NCBI RefSeq assembly: GCF_014192335.1
Contig: NZ_JACHXU010000006.1
Location: 310,001 to 374,000, forward strand
Length of the DNA stretch: 64,000 nt
Direction: 5' to 3'
Source: Aporhodopirellula rubra
GTDB taxonomy: Bacteria > Planctomycetota > Planctomycetia > Pirellulales > Pirellulaceae
Notes under the pieces: generated by a model
What the model was told of the DNA's origin: nothing
The model's input: only the letters and a program-made list of their open reading frames with translations
The model's database searches: none
Shown here: one piece after another, positions 16,891-26,603 of the stretch
Layout of the letters: every line of letters starts with the position of its first letter
How positions within the stretch are numbered: position 1 is the first letter of the stretch
Position numbers and translations under genes: made by a program

Positions 16891-19212
16891 CTACTGAACA
16901 CTCAGTACGACAACGCTGCTGTGATCCGACGGAGAAGTCACATGAGTTCCATCTGGGCTCACTGCGACCGCCTGAACATAAAAACTCTTACCAACCGTGT
17001 TGGTTTGCAGCTTCATTCGACGTTCGCAATCCCAGACATAGATCACGCCATTGCCGCCACTGATGAGGTGTCGGTTGTCCGGCGCGAATGTCATGCTCCA
17101 GTTGATCTCACTGCCTTCCATCGTTGACAGTTTTTGTTGTTTGGACAAATCCCATAGATCGATTTTGTATCCATCTCCAACGGCCAACATTCGACCGTCA
17201 GGAGAGATCGCGGCAGCCTGCCCCGAGGCGTGTGAACGACCGACCTGGAACTCAGCAATCACTTTCGACTCGTCAACAGAGAATGCTTTCAACGTTTTGC
17301 CGTCTGTCGCGATCAGCTGATTACCCGACGGAGTGATTCGTGTTGCTTTGACCTTGCCATCAAACCCGTCAACCGAAGCAATGAGTTCGCCCGTTTGCAC
17401 CTTCCAATACCGAGCCACTTTGGCAGTGTCACCCGAGAACGCGTGCAACCCGTCGGGCGAAAACGCGAGGCTCGTGATTTCCTTCTCATGCACGGGGTAT
17501 TGGCCCTCGAGTTCCAACTTCCCAGTGTCACTGGCTTTGTAAACTTCGAAAATGCCTTTGTAGCCCCCCAAAACTATCCGCTTTCCGTCAGGTGTGAAAC
17601 CACACACTCCGATATCACCCATGTGATCCATTCGTCCCGAATCGACCAAGATTTCCCCGGTCTTCAGGTCACACAACGAGGCCGATGCCGCCTTGCGTCC
17701 GATCAACAAAAATCGTTTTCCCGGCGAGATCGCAACGGACTTTGCCCCCCATCTTAAATCACCGAACGTGGTGACCGGCCGCATCATTTCCGCATAATTC
17801 ACGTCTCCGCCGGCTCCGGGAACATCTACGACATTGTTGAACGGGCTCTCTTCGACCGATGCAATCTCTAACAGATACGCCTGATCCTTTTCGCTGAGTT
17901 TGTTCACCGGAACTTCGATCGTGCGTTGATCGTCTCGACGAAGGAAAACACTCCCGTCTTCTTGCTTGACCAACTTGGCATCAATTTTGAATTTGCCGCT
18001 CTGATCCGACCACTGCCGTTTTGGTCCGAGTTTCGGTGTTGCAGGTACCGAAGACGGCGGAGAAAGGGCGGGTGAATCTTTCACAACATCCGTTGCCAGC
18101 CCGCCCGCCGAAGCCATAGCTCCGCCCGTACCCGACATTGATTTGAGCTTGCGTTCATATTCCGCGACGTTGGCCGCAAATGACTCTTTCGCCGCCTCGC
18201 TCTTTTGGTCGCTCAACGTTCGATCGCGGATCACGAGTTTTTTGACTGGAACAAACTCGACCTTCGAATCTCGCGAGCTTCGCACCAAAACTCTCACCGA
18301 GATGTTATCCGAACTGATGAAATAAACGTCTTCCCACTTCGAATTCTTCTCACGCAGCAGCGGTGTCCCCTTGAGCAAGCCCATGGCTGATTCGAGCGGC
18401 TGCATGTCATCGTCGAGCACGACATTGCCTTTGGGCAACGTTCGAATGTCGAGCGTGAACTGCGAGGAATTGGATTTGATCTGACTGAGCGTGTCATTCG
18501 AAACGGCGATCCAGTCTTTGCGTTGGACCGTTCGGATCGTCTTCGAATCTGCGACGAGTGCACGAACAAACTGCGATGAAGGCGTCTCGACCACCACCGC
18601 CGGTTTCCACTCACCGATCGATCCGATCATGATCGGTGCGCCGGGTACCAGGGGCGTATTATCTGTTCCACGAACGTAACCCGATGGCACACTCTCGGGC
18701 GGCAACTTTGACTTGCGTTCCATCTCCAACGCACGGAGTTCCTCCGCATTTGGCGGACGAGATTGAACCTTGGTGTTCATCTTGCCATGCACAACTGCGT
18801 TGGACACGAGGAATCGTCCTCCGGGGCCAAATCCCGGTGCCACGTCCACGACGAAATAGAATTCAATCCCGAAGTCATCGTTGCCGCGATTCATGATCTC
18901 ACGGGTTCGCGAAAACATGTCTCTCAGCCGGATCGTTCCAGACGCCTCGATGGTGATCGGCATCCCTAGAATTCGCGACTCACCGTGATCGGTACGAGCG
19001 GCAATCCTCGCACGACCACTTCCCTCACGCGTGCGGCGATAATCGAACGCGATTTGGTCACCGGTAATGCCTTTGGTCACTCGCATGTTCGATAATTTAT
19101 AGCGAACCATATCGTCATGAGCGTCGATCAAGTCTTCGGCCTGAACCGCGATTGCACCGAAGCACAGATTCAAAACCAGTAGAAAAACGGCAGAACGTCG
19201 AAAATCAAACAT
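16891..19212 (-). CDS. Secreted SHD1-domain protein with C-terminal WD40 propeller
   Basis: A 773-residue protein. ATG 19212 opens onto a signal peptide (SAVFLLVLNLCFGAIAVQA-ED) and has AAGGATTG upstream; the frame extends 40 codons further without adding a domain. Residues 27-360 form an all-beta N-terminal region with no named family. Residues about 399-455 match the SHD1 (SLA1 homology 1) domain (RQWSDQSGKFKIDAKLV, then VFLRRDDQRTIEVPVNKLS), a hallmark of planctomycetes that is otherwise mostly eukaryotic. From about 475 to the end there are six to seven WD40-type repeats (ITSLAFSPDGLHAFSGD, AAISPDGRMLAVGDG, WSMTFAPDNRHLISGG). It is likely a periplasmic or envelope scaffold binding partner proteins; no enzymatic motif is seen. 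Confidence 0.85.
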   Translation of the reverse strand: MFDFRRSAVFLLVLNLCFGAIAVQAEDLIDAHDDMVRYKLSNMRVTKGITGDQIAFDYRRTREGSGRARIAARTDHGESRILGMPITIEASGTIRLRDMFSRTREIMNRGNDDFGIEFYFVVDVAPGFGPGGRFLVSNAVVHGKMNTKVQSRPPNAEELRALEMERKSKLPPESVPSGYVRGTDNTPLVPGAPIMIGSIGEWKPAVVVETPSSQFVRALVADSKTIRTVQRKDWIAVSNDTLSQIKSNSSQFTLDIRTLPKGNVVLDDDMQPLESAMGLLKGTPLLREKNSKWEDVYFISSDNISVRVLVRSSRDSKVEFVPVKKLVIRDRTLSDQKSEAAKESFAANVAEYERKLKSMSGTGGAMASAGGLATDVVKDSPALSPPSSVPATPKLGPKRQWSDQSGKFKIDAKLVKQEDGSVFLRRDDQRTIEVPVNKLSEKDQAYLLEIASVEESPFNNVVDVPGAGGDVNYAEMMRPVTTFGDLRWGAKSVAISPGKRFLLIGRKAASASLCDLKTGEILVDSGRMDHMGDIGVCGFTPDGKRIVLGGYKGIFEVYKASDTGKLELEGQYPVHEKEITSLAFSPDGLHAFSGDTAKVARYWKVQTGELIASVDGFDGKVKATRITPSGNQLIATDGKTLKAFSVDESKVIAEFQVGRSHASGQAAAISPDGRMLAVGDGYKIDLWDLSKQQKLSTMEGSEINWSMTFAPDNRHLISGGNGVIYVWDCERRMKLQTNTVGKSFYVQAVAVSPDGTHVTSPSDHSSVVVLSVQ

Positions 19213-19430
19213 GCGATCGTCAATCCTTTGGCAAAGGAGTTGTGGGGGAATGCCGAAACTGAACTCACTATCGTAGCCGATCGATGCGATGCGAGTCCAA
19301 AAAGGAGGGCGACACCGCGGCTCCTCCGGCAAATTTCGCGCTCACCTAGCAATCAATCGCATTCGCATTGTCACGTAGGCTGAGGCATCCGAGTCTTGCG
19401 AAATCAACCACCGCGGGCGATAACAACCTC

Positions 19431-20033
19431 ATGCCAAACGAACCTTCTCAACCGACCGATTGCCTGCGCACCCCGCATCCTCAAAGGCTGTCGCTCACGC
19501 TATTCGGAGTCGCGGCAACCATGTGGCTCACACTTACAGTAATGGGTCGCGTATGGTGGTGCGAAAAGGGTGATTGGGTGCCATGGTCATTCGACGTGAT
19601 GTCGAGCCATAACTCACAACATCTCTTTGACCCTTATGCACTTTCACACTTCGAACACGGCCTCGGTTTGTGGTTGGTACTCGCGGCACTCTTACCGACA
19701 CGAGTGTCTGCGTTCTCGAAAATTGTTGCGATTGCACTTATCGAAGCCGCATGGGAGATACTGGAAAACACCCCAATGGTGATTCAACGCTATCGTGAAG
19801 CGACCGTATCGCTTGACTACTTTGGTGACAGCATCGCCAATTCCACATCGGATTACCTGATGTGCCTGGCAGGTATCTGGTTGGCTCGTCGAATCGACTG
19901 GCGGGCGTCCGTCGGCGTCTTGGTTGCATTGGAACTGATCAGCCTGGCTTGGATCCGCGACAGCCTCCTGATCAACATCATCATGTTGACGTTTCCGATC
20001 GACGCGATTCGCGATTGGCAATCCGCGGGCTAA
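19431..20033 (+). CDS. DUF2585 (UPF0314) membrane protein
   Basis: A 200-residue integral membrane protein. It has the family signature blocks: GRVWWCEKGDWVPWSFDV, SSHNSQHLFDPYALSHFEHG, IEAAWEILENTPMVIQRYR, VSLDYFGDSIANSTSD, and a C-terminal IRDSLLINIIMLTFP. Four hydrophobic segments are visible. DUF2585 proteins have no established biochemical role; the conserved His, Glu and Asp residues within the membrane region suggest a catalytic or metal site, by inference only. The ATG at 19431 is chosen over 19368 because the family starts shortly before the first membrane segment. It converges with the permease gene (gap 30 bp). Confidence 0.88.
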   Translation: MPNEPSQPTDCLRTPHPQRLSLTLFGVAATMWLTLTVMGRVWWCEKGDWVPWSFDVMSSHNSQHLFDPYALSHFEHGLGLWLVLAALLPTRVSAFSKIVAIALIEAAWEILENTPMVIQRYREATVSLDYFGDSIANSTSDYLMCLAGIWLARRIDWRASVGVLVALELISLAWIRDSLLINIIMLTFPIDAIRDWQSAG

Positions 20034-20063
20034 ACACTCTTTTGCTCTCGCGTGAACGCCCCT

Positions 20064-22253
20064 TTAACCACGGCGACTGATAATGATGATCGGGGCATCC
20101 GTCTGCCGAGCCAGTAAGCGAGTAAAATCCCCAAAGAGCTTTTGCTTCGGCCCAAGTCGTTGCACGCCCAGGATGATTAATCCGTTATCTCCAGCCTGCG
20201 ACGCAATCGTGCCGAGAACATCGTTGCTTTCGACAACTTCCTGTTCGCAATCGCTGCCGGAATTTTCTTCGGCGGTACGTTTCAAATCTCGAGCAACACG
20301 TCGCCGGTCAACAGGCAGAATACACGTCGGAACCACACGCAGAAATTTCACCTGCCGCTTTTGTTTGCGAGATAGGCTGCTGAGCAATCGCGTCAACAAA
20401 TAATCATGCCCACCACGGCCGCCGATCGGCACCAGAATTCGATCCGCCTGCGCCAAATCCCAATCTCGCGGCGCACGCAGCACCACCACGTCGGTGGCGA
20501 GTTCTCCGAGCAATCCTTCCAGCGGTGAATCAAAACTGTCCTCGGTAATTTCGCTCAGGCCCAACAATACCGACTCGCATCGGTGCATCTTCGCAACGCG
20601 GGCGATTTCTTCGAGCGGTTTGGATGAAACCGTGGTCAACGTTTCGCAGTGAACTCCTAATCGCATCGCAGCCTGCAGGACACGTGTTTGCACGTTGGAT
20701 AACCGCTTCAGCGGCGCCGGTTCAGCGACCGGATCCCAATCGACCGGGGCGACCACCACGGTTTGCACGAGCACTCGACCGACGTACCACGGCACCAACG
20801 TGTCGGCGAGCGCGAGCATCGCGGCCGCGTTGTGAGGATTCGCGATCGGCACCAAAACCAACGGAGTGCTGCCCCGCAACCGAGCCAACTCAGGATGCGA
20901 GGCGAGATTAGAAACGTCCGTTAGCCGGGCTCGACGGGCAAACAGAGTCAGAAAAAGGATCCCACCGACGCTCAACCACCCCACCGCAATCGAGCCCGCT
21001 GCCGGTACGGCAACACCCTGGAAAATCGCCAAACCAAGACACGACACCCCGCCGACGATTGGCACGAATGGATAAAAAGGTGCACGAAACGGTGGTGGCG
21101 AATCCTGACTCCTCCGGCGGACCAAAATCGCAAGCACATGCGCGATCGCGAACGTCACCAAGAAGATCAAACTCGATGCCGCCCCCGCCGCCGCCACGTC
21201 GGGCAATGCAATAATCAACGCACCGATCAACAACATCGTGACCAGCACCGCGACGTAGGGCGTACGCCAACGCTTGCTTGTGTGAGCGATCCAGGCGGGC
21301 AACGTGTGGTCGCGTGACATCGCCAATGCAATGCGTGACGCGGCAAACAAGTTCGCCTGAAGAGCCGTGAACATCGACAGCACCGCCGCGATGATCACCA
21401 ACCAATAACCCGTCACGCCCAAAAACTGTTTCGCCGCGACCGCAACCACCGTTTCGGGATCATCCGTCGCCAACCGGGCGATCGACAGGTTTGCGTCCGT
21501 GCCGACGACGACTAATACGAACAACAAAGGCAGGTAGATCGAAAGAGCGATCACGAGCGAAAGTATCATCGCGCGAGGAATGTTCTTGGCCGGATCACGC
21601 ACCTCCCCACCGACGGCGGCGATCAGGTCAAACCCCTGCAACGCGATGAAGCTATATCCCATTGCTTGAATCAGTCCGCCCGTTCCGGCAATCAGGAACG
21701 GGCTCATTGCGTGTGTCGTCCGCGTCACGTCCTGCCCCGCAATGGCCCAAAATCCGCCGAGGATCAACACCGAGAAAACGATCACCTTCGCAATGTTGAC
21801 CCACGCCCCTCCGCCACCGCTGCGAACCATCAAAACCAACGCTAACCCCAGCGTCGTCGACAACGCGATGGCAGGCGTGATTCGAGAATCATTTAACCAT
21901 TCTGGCACGACTCCCTGTAACGCGTAGAGTTCTCGCAACATCAGTGCGGCAAAACTACCGAAGCCGATCGCGTACAAAACGGCGGCGACGATCGAGGCGA
22001 ACCATACAACCCAACCGACCGTGAACGCGGACTCGACGGACAGCACTTTCCGGCTGAACAAATAAGTCCCGCCCGATTCGGGAAACTTCGACGACATCTC
22101 CGCAAAACTCAATGCCGTGAGCAGCGCGATCACGCCATTAAGAGCAAATGCGAGAATCGCACCAGGCCCGGTCGTTGCGAACGCCACTCCGGCCAACGCC
22201 AAAATCCCTCCTCCGACGATCGCGCCGACACCGACGCCGGTCGCGCCGATCAA
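20064..22253 (-). CDS. APC-type amino-acid permease fused to universal-stress-protein domains
   Basis: A protein of 729 residues or slightly more. The N-terminal 420 residues are an APC-superfamily transporter with about 12 TM segments: GATGVGVGAIVGGGILALAG at the first helix, then SFAEMSSKFPESGGTY, the consensus after TM2. The C-terminal 300 residues are cytoplasmic and read as two USP-like modules (PLVLVPIANPHNAAAML and RILVPIGGRGGHDYLL, ending NGLIILGVQRLGPKQKLFG...APIIIISRRG). Such fusions are thought to let nucleotide or stress signals gate transport; the substrate is unknown. The start is unclear: the listed 22253 is a TTG. The frame is open further upstream into the end of trhO and includes a polar DDSDESESPTERN stretch without ATG, GTG or TTG. 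Confidence 0.82.
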   Translation of the reverse strand: MIGATGVGVGAIVGGGILALAGVAFATTGPGAILAFALNGVIALLTALSFAEMSSKFPESGGTYLFSRKVLSVESAFTVGWVVWFASIVAAVLYAIGFGSFAALMLRELYALQGVVPEWLNDSRITPAIALSTTLGLALVLMVRSGGGGAWVNIAKVIVFSVLILGGFWAIAGQDVTRTTHAMSPFLIAGTGGLIQAMGYSFIALQGFDLIAAVGGEVRDPAKNIPRAMILSLVIALSIYLPLLFVLVVVGTDANLSIARLATDDPETVVAVAAKQFLGVTGYWLVIIAAVLSMFTALQANLFAASRIALAMSRDHTLPAWIAHTSKRWRTPYVAVLVTMLLIGALIIALPDVAAAGAASSLIFLVTFAIAHVLAILVRRRSQDSPPPFRAPFYPFVPIVGGVSCLGLAIFQGVAVPAAGSIAVGWLSVGGILFLTLFARRARLTDVSNLASHPELARLRGSTPLVLVPIANPHNAAAMLALADTLVPWYVGRVLVQTVVVAPVDWDPVAEPAPLKRLSNVQTRVLQAAMRLGVHCETLTTVSSKPLEEIARVAKMHRCESVLLGLSEITEDSFDSPLEGLLGELATDVVVLRAPRDWDLAQADRILVPIGGRGGHDYLLTRLLSSLSRKQKRQVKFLRVVPTCILPVDRRRVARDLKRTAEENSGSDCEQEVVESNDVLGTIASQAGDNGLIILGVQRLGPKQKLFGDFTRLLARQTDAPIIIISRRG

Positions 22254-22300
22254 ACTGAGGTTTCGTTCCGTCGGTGACTCACTCTCGTCAGAGTCGTCGT

Positions 22301-23305
22301 TCAGATGGGTAGCGATCGGGAACCTCGCTGAGCATCGGCGTCCTGCGATTGCAAGCGTTGCTGATCGATTTGCCGTTGTCTCTCGCGACGTCGACGGCGC
22401 TGCTCGTCGGACATTTCATCGGCGCATCGCGGACACGCGACACCGTGTTCGTATTTGGCGTCCGCTCGCATCTCAGCGGTAACCGGCCATCCACAACCGT
22501 GACACAGCGAATACTGCCCGGCTTGCAAATCATGATTCACAGACACGCGGCTATCAAAGACAAAACACTCGCCCTGCCATCGCGACTCTTCCGGCGACAC
22601 TTTTTCGAGATAGTTAAGGATGCCGCCGCGTAGGTGATAGACCTCCGAAAAACCACATTCCTTCAGGTAGGCGGTCGACTTTTCACATCGGATCCCACCG
22701 GTGCAGAACATGGCTACCTTGGAATGCTGCTGCGGATCCAAATTCTCTTTCACGTATTCGGGGAATTCACGAAAGGTGTCCGTCTTTGGATTGACCGCTC
22801 CGGCGAAGGTACCGATCTCGACTTCGTAATCGTTCCGGGTATCGATCAGAACCACGTCAGGATCATCCACCAACGCATTCCAATCCTCCGGATCGACATA
22901 CGTCCCGACACTTTGGAGCGGGTCGATTCCCTCAACCCCCATCGTTACGATTTCCTTCTTCAAACGCACGCGAGCGCGACGAAACGGCAATTCATCGCAC
23001 CCGGACCACTTCACGTCCGTCGCCTCAAAAGGCCGGTGGCCCGCGTGCTCCAATCGCCTTAACCACTCCACGAATCCGCGCAGTTGCGGTGGCCGACCGG
23101 AAATCGTTCCATTGATTCCCTCCGCGGCGAGCAGCAACGATCCACGCAATCCATTCTCCCGCATGCGGTCCTGCAGCGGTAATTGCAACGTTTCGTAGTC
23201 CGCCAACGGTGTGAATCGATACAAAGCGGCGACCAACACGAGCGGGTCGTCTGCGGAGGAATCACTGAAATTCTGGGTACGATCGGTCACGGCAACGGCA
23301 TGCAA
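22301..23305 (-). CDS. trhO: tRNA uridine-34 hydroxylase, rhodanese type
   Basis: A 334-residue protein of the TrhO/YceA family, which uses O2 to hydroxylate U34 in a subset of tRNAs (a step toward 5-methoxy- or carboxymethoxyuridine). The N-terminal acylphosphatase-like domain has [19 protein letters not shown]. The rhodanese domain has [19 protein letters not shown] and active-site Cys in [13 protein letters not shown] Cys-rich tail follows (CHGCGWPV, then [11 protein letters not shown]), probably a zinc knuckle, and an Arg/Gln-rich terminus. The predicted start at 23305 is TTG; a GTG at 23290 is an alternative, and no ribosome-binding site decides. Its 3' end lies only 47 bp from, and may overlap, the upstream coding part of the permease gene. 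Confidence 0.92.
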   Translation of the reverse strand: MHAVAVTDRTQNFSDSSADDPLVLVAALYRFTPLADYETLQLPLQDRMRENGLRGSLLLAAEGINGTISGRPPQLRGFVEWLRRLEHAGHRPFEATDVKWSGCDELPFRRARVRLKKEIVTMGVEGIDPLQSVGTYVDPEDWNALVDDPDVVLIDTRNDYEVEIGTFAGAVNPKTDTFREFPEYVKENLDPQQHSKVAMFCTGGIRCEKSTAYLKECGFSEVYHLRGGILNYLEKVSPEESRWQGECFVFDSRVSVNHDLQAGQYSLCHGCGWPVTAEMRADAKYEHGVACPRCADEMSDEQRRRRRERQRQIDQQRLQSQDADAQRGSRSLPI

Positions 23306-23379
23306 AGCGAGGCAAAAACGGTTCGTCGGGGACGATCGCCAAGTCTACAACCGGACACGAAAATCGGCAAACCGAACGT

Positions 23380-25512
23380 TCAATCCGCGTCAACGGGTCG
23401 CCAATTGACGGCGTCGACGACCACGTAACCGTTCGCGCCCTCGTTGGACACGATCACCCGCGCCGGGGTGTCTTTGTCGAACCGGTATCGACCGAGCAAT
23501 CGAAACGGGGCTTCTTCACCATGCGAGCGAGTTTGATCAACACGGACCTCGCTCGTTCCATCGGCGTGTTGGATTTGCACCAACGTACGCTTGGATCGGT
23601 TCGAGTGAGGAGGAAATCCGAAACGGACCTCATACATTCCCGTCGCTGGCAGGTCCGCTTTGAACTCAGCCGTCGACATAGCCTCGCTCCCGTTACCATC
23701 ATGTCGATAGCCGGTTTCGAAGTAATCCGTTGCCGAGGAACTAGTTTGCCACGCTCCGTCCCGAACGGACGCGTTGTCGTCAACGGTGACGCCCACCACG
23801 TCTTGGAGCCGACGCAGTGTCTTTACGTGCGACTGCGACAACACCCCTTTCGGCGTTTCCAATATCTGCCCGTCTGCGAGCAAACGTTCTCTGACCTCGG
23901 CGTAGGCAACGTCTTGCACCGCGGAATCGTCATCGATCGCCATTGCCGCAACCGTGGCAGCCGATTGACCGAGGATCATGAAAACGGGTTCCATCCGAAT
24001 CGAACCGAACGCCATGTGAGTACTCGAAACACAAACCGGCACCACTAGATTCTCGCACTGATCGCGTTTGGGCAACAAACAGCCCATCGCAATTTCATAC
24101 GGTCCGTTCGTACCGATACCGATATCACCTTCGTTCTGCACGTACCCGTCCGGTGTGATGTAACGCTGCACGTTGTGAGAATCGATTGAATAGGACCCCA
24201 TGCCCACAGAATTGGGCGTGTGCAACCGCTTCTGCAGATGATTCTGAGTGATCACGAAGTCACCGATCATCCGCCGGGCCTCGCGAACGTACAATTGATG
24301 AGGCCAATTTCCGTTATCGGTAAACTCATCTTTCGCTAAACCCCAACCCGTCATTTTCGTTCGAATGGGATCGGGGACGCGAGGGTCATTGGCGATGAAA
24401 TACAGCAAGCCTTGTTGATAGCGTCGGTGATCTTCGATGATCTCTTGTCGCCGCTCGTAACTCGCCTCGGGATAGTCGTAACTCATTCCGATGTAATCAA
24501 AACTGAGCGGACCGTGGTTGTTTGTGTCCGTTTTAAAATTCGGCAGCGGATCAAACTTACGGAATACGTTCGTCCATCCCGCGTCAAAGCAGCGAACCAT
24601 CAATTCGTAGCGAGCGGGATCGTAACCCGGTGGTTTGGGAAACGGGACACGGTTCGGATCATGATTAGTCAAGCAGGTGCGAAAGCAATACGCCTGCACT
24701 CGTTTGTCTCCGCTACCGTATTCGCCCGGCGGATCAGCACTGACCAGCGGAATCACTCCGCTCGATGGATCGCCAGGAACGGTGTAAGGATCGACTCTTT
24801 CGGAGAGAACGTCGAAGTGGTGAGCATGATGCAACACTCCCGTTTGGACGCCCGCATGAGGTTCATCGTACTGGCTCATCGATTCGCGTCCGAACGTGGT
24901 CTCGACACCTGCCGCCGCGACCAGGTCGCCTTCATATGTCGTGTCGATGAAGACCTTGCCGTGATACGTTTTTCCATCGAGCGTCGTGATCGAAACGATT
25001 CGCCCGTTTTGTTTTTCAACACCCGTCTCCCGATCCAGCCACGCGTCGCGAACAACGGCGAGCTCGTTTTCGGCAACCAACTCCTCAAAAATCGACTCCG
25101 CGACATGAGGTTCAAACACCCACATCGTTGCCTGATCATCGTCGCTGGCGCGATGCCCTTGAGCCCGATTGCCGTATGACTGGCGTGTCTGGGCGGTCCA
25201 GGATTCGGGCTTCTGATAATGCTTGTAGACACGGTGGTAAAACTCTTTGGCGAGTCCACCAATCACCGATTTATTTCCCGTGTCGGTCCACCCCAACCCA
25301 CCACTGGTCAACCCGCCGAGGTGCCGGTCCGGCGAAACGACGATAACCGACTTTCCCATTTGCTTCGCCTGAACCGCCGCGATCACCGCCGCAGATGTTC
25401 CGCCGTAAATCACCACATCATGATGTGGTGACGTTTCTGCCTCGTTACTTCGCGCGATCGGCGGACTGAAAACGTTGATGGCTAGAATCAATAAAACGAT
25501 TCGAAACAACAT
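23380..25512 (-). CDS. Secreted FAD-dependent oxidoreductase with C-terminal beta-sandwich
   Basis: A 710-residue protein with signal peptide (FRIVLLILAINVFSPPIARS). The FAD Rossmann motif follows at once (DVVIYGGTSAAVIAAVQA), then HLGGLTSGGLGWTD, the family's FAD loop. A central region follows (TYEGDLVAAAGVETTFGRES; GTNGPYEIAMGCLLP). The last 130 residues form a separate domain (DYFETGYRHDGNGSEAMSTAEFKADLP..GMYEVRFGFPPHSNR) resembling the golvesin/xanthan-lyase C-terminal carbohydrate-binding fold. It is probably a periplasmic enzyme oxidising a sugar or sugar acid; the substrate is unknown. ATG 25512 has GAGGAT upstream. It is in the minus-strand gene run from glgC to the permease. Confidence 0.85.
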   Translation of the reverse strand: MLFRIVLLILAINVFSPPIARSNEAETSPHHDVVIYGGTSAAVIAAVQAKQMGKSVIVVSPDRHLGGLTSGGLGWTDTGNKSVIGGLAKEFYHRVYKHYQKPESWTAQTRQSYGNRAQGHRASDDDQATMWVFEPHVAESIFEELVAENELAVVRDAWLDRETGVEKQNGRIVSITTLDGKTYHGKVFIDTTYEGDLVAAAGVETTFGRESMSQYDEPHAGVQTGVLHHAHHFDVLSERVDPYTVPGDPSSGVIPLVSADPPGEYGSGDKRVQAYCFRTCLTNHDPNRVPFPKPPGYDPARYELMVRCFDAGWTNVFRKFDPLPNFKTDTNNHGPLSFDYIGMSYDYPEASYERRQEIIEDHRRYQQGLLYFIANDPRVPDPIRTKMTGWGLAKDEFTDNGNWPHQLYVREARRMIGDFVITQNHLQKRLHTPNSVGMGSYSIDSHNVQRYITPDGYVQNEGDIGIGTNGPYEIAMGCLLPKRDQCENLVVPVCVSSTHMAFGSIRMEPVFMILGQSAATVAAMAIDDDSAVQDVAYAEVRERLLADGQILETPKGVLSQSHVKTLRRLQDVVGVTVDDNASVRDGAWQTSSSATDYFETGYRHDGNGSEAMSTAEFKADLPATGMYEVRFGFPPHSNRSKRTLVQIQHADGTSEVRVDQTRSHGEEAPFRLLGRYRFDKDTPARVIVSNEGANGYVVVDAVNWRPVDAD

Positions 25513-25567
25513 GGCTGCAATCCTCGAACGAGAAATAGGTGGGGAAAGACATTCAATGCTTCGTCGG

Positions 25568-26560
25568 CTACGCCAACGCGTGCTGTAGCGCCTCGCGGAC
25601 TACCGGCAGGACCCGGTCTTTGACTTCGTCCAGCGTTCCTTCCAAGAACGCACCTGCGGCGGCCTTGTGCCCGCCGCCACCGAATTGACTTGCAATCTCA
25701 TTGCAGTCGAGACCGCAACGACTGCGGAAGGAAAGCTTAAATCCGCCTCGAAGTTGACCGACAAAAATCACCGCGGCCTGGGTTCCACGAACCGCAAGAG
25801 TCAAGTTGATTGCGTCTTCGGTATCGTTAGCCTCGGCACCACAGGCGGCAAAATCTTCTTTTTCGACATGTGTGTACACGAGCGTTCCGTCGAGTTCGGC
25901 CGTTGTGCGTGAGAGAATCAAACCGCGGAGTTTCAAACGCCCGATCGTGTCGCGTTCATACAAATCACCGTACACTTCGCTCGGCACCACTCCCGCCTCC
26001 ATCAACCTCGCGATAACACGGTAGGTCTCCGGTGTAACGCTTGGAAAACGGAACCAACCTGTATCCGTCGCGATTGCGGCAAAAACAGGAACAGCCATCG
26101 CGCGGGTAATCGGCACGTTCAGCGCATCGGCCGCTTGCACGACCAACTGACCTGTCGCTTCGGCTTGATAGTCCTTGTACATCGTCGCTCCGAGAGCGTC
26201 TTCGCCGACATGGTGATCGAGCACCATCTTGTCACATCGCGCCGCGCGAATCACATCTCCCATGTCACCGAGCTGCGCCCACGCACTCGTGTCGAGAATC
26301 ATGATGCAATCAGCCTTGATGTCTTCCGCTTCGACGTCATCGCCGAGCACATCGATGTTCCCGGCGGGATCGAGAAACGAAAGCGCCGGTGGTGTTCGGT
26401 GAGCGTTGACGATTCGCACGTCTTTGCCGATCGCCTTGAGCACCTCAGCCATTCCGAGTTCACTGCCCAGTGCGTCACAGTCAGGGCGAATGTGGCTGAC
26501 CAATATAAACGACTGGTAATGGCTGATCTGATCTACGAAGGCTTTCCAATTGACTCCCAC
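25568..26560 (-). CDS. nrnA: NanoRNase/pAp phosphatase-type DHH phosphoesterase
   Basis: A 330-residue protein of the NrnA family, which degrades 2-5-nt RNAs and dephosphorylates 3'-phosphoadenosine 5'-phosphate with Mn2+. Motif I is ILVSHIRPDCDALGSE, motif II CIMILDTSAW, the DHH motif is KMVLDHHVGED, and the DHHA1 glycine block is SQFGGGGHKAAAG, all intact. Length matches the family. The start is GTG at 26560 (MGVNWKAF...); the preceding AGAAAG gives a weak ribosome-binding site. It is cytoplasmic. ribF ends 43 bp upstream on the same strand, so the two are likely co-transcribed. Confidence 0.9.
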   Translation of the reverse strand: MGVNWKAFVDQISHYQSFILVSHIRPDCDALGSELGMAEVLKAIGKDVRIVNAHRTPPALSFLDPAGNIDVLGDDVEAEDIKADCIMILDTSAWAQLGDMGDVIRAARCDKMVLDHHVGEDALGATMYKDYQAEATGQLVVQAADALNVPITRAMAVPVFAAIATDTGWFRFPSVTPETYRVIARLMEAGVVPSEVYGDLYERDTIGRLKLRGLILSRTTAELDGTLVYTHVEKEDFAACGAEANDTEDAINLTLAVRGTQAAVIFVGQLRGGFKLSFRSRCGLDCNEIASQFGGGGHKAAAGAFLEGTLDEVKDRVLPVVREALQHALA

Positions 26561-26603
26561 GGAGACACTTTCTTTCTAAAGATAAAACGATTGAAACAAA
26601 AAA

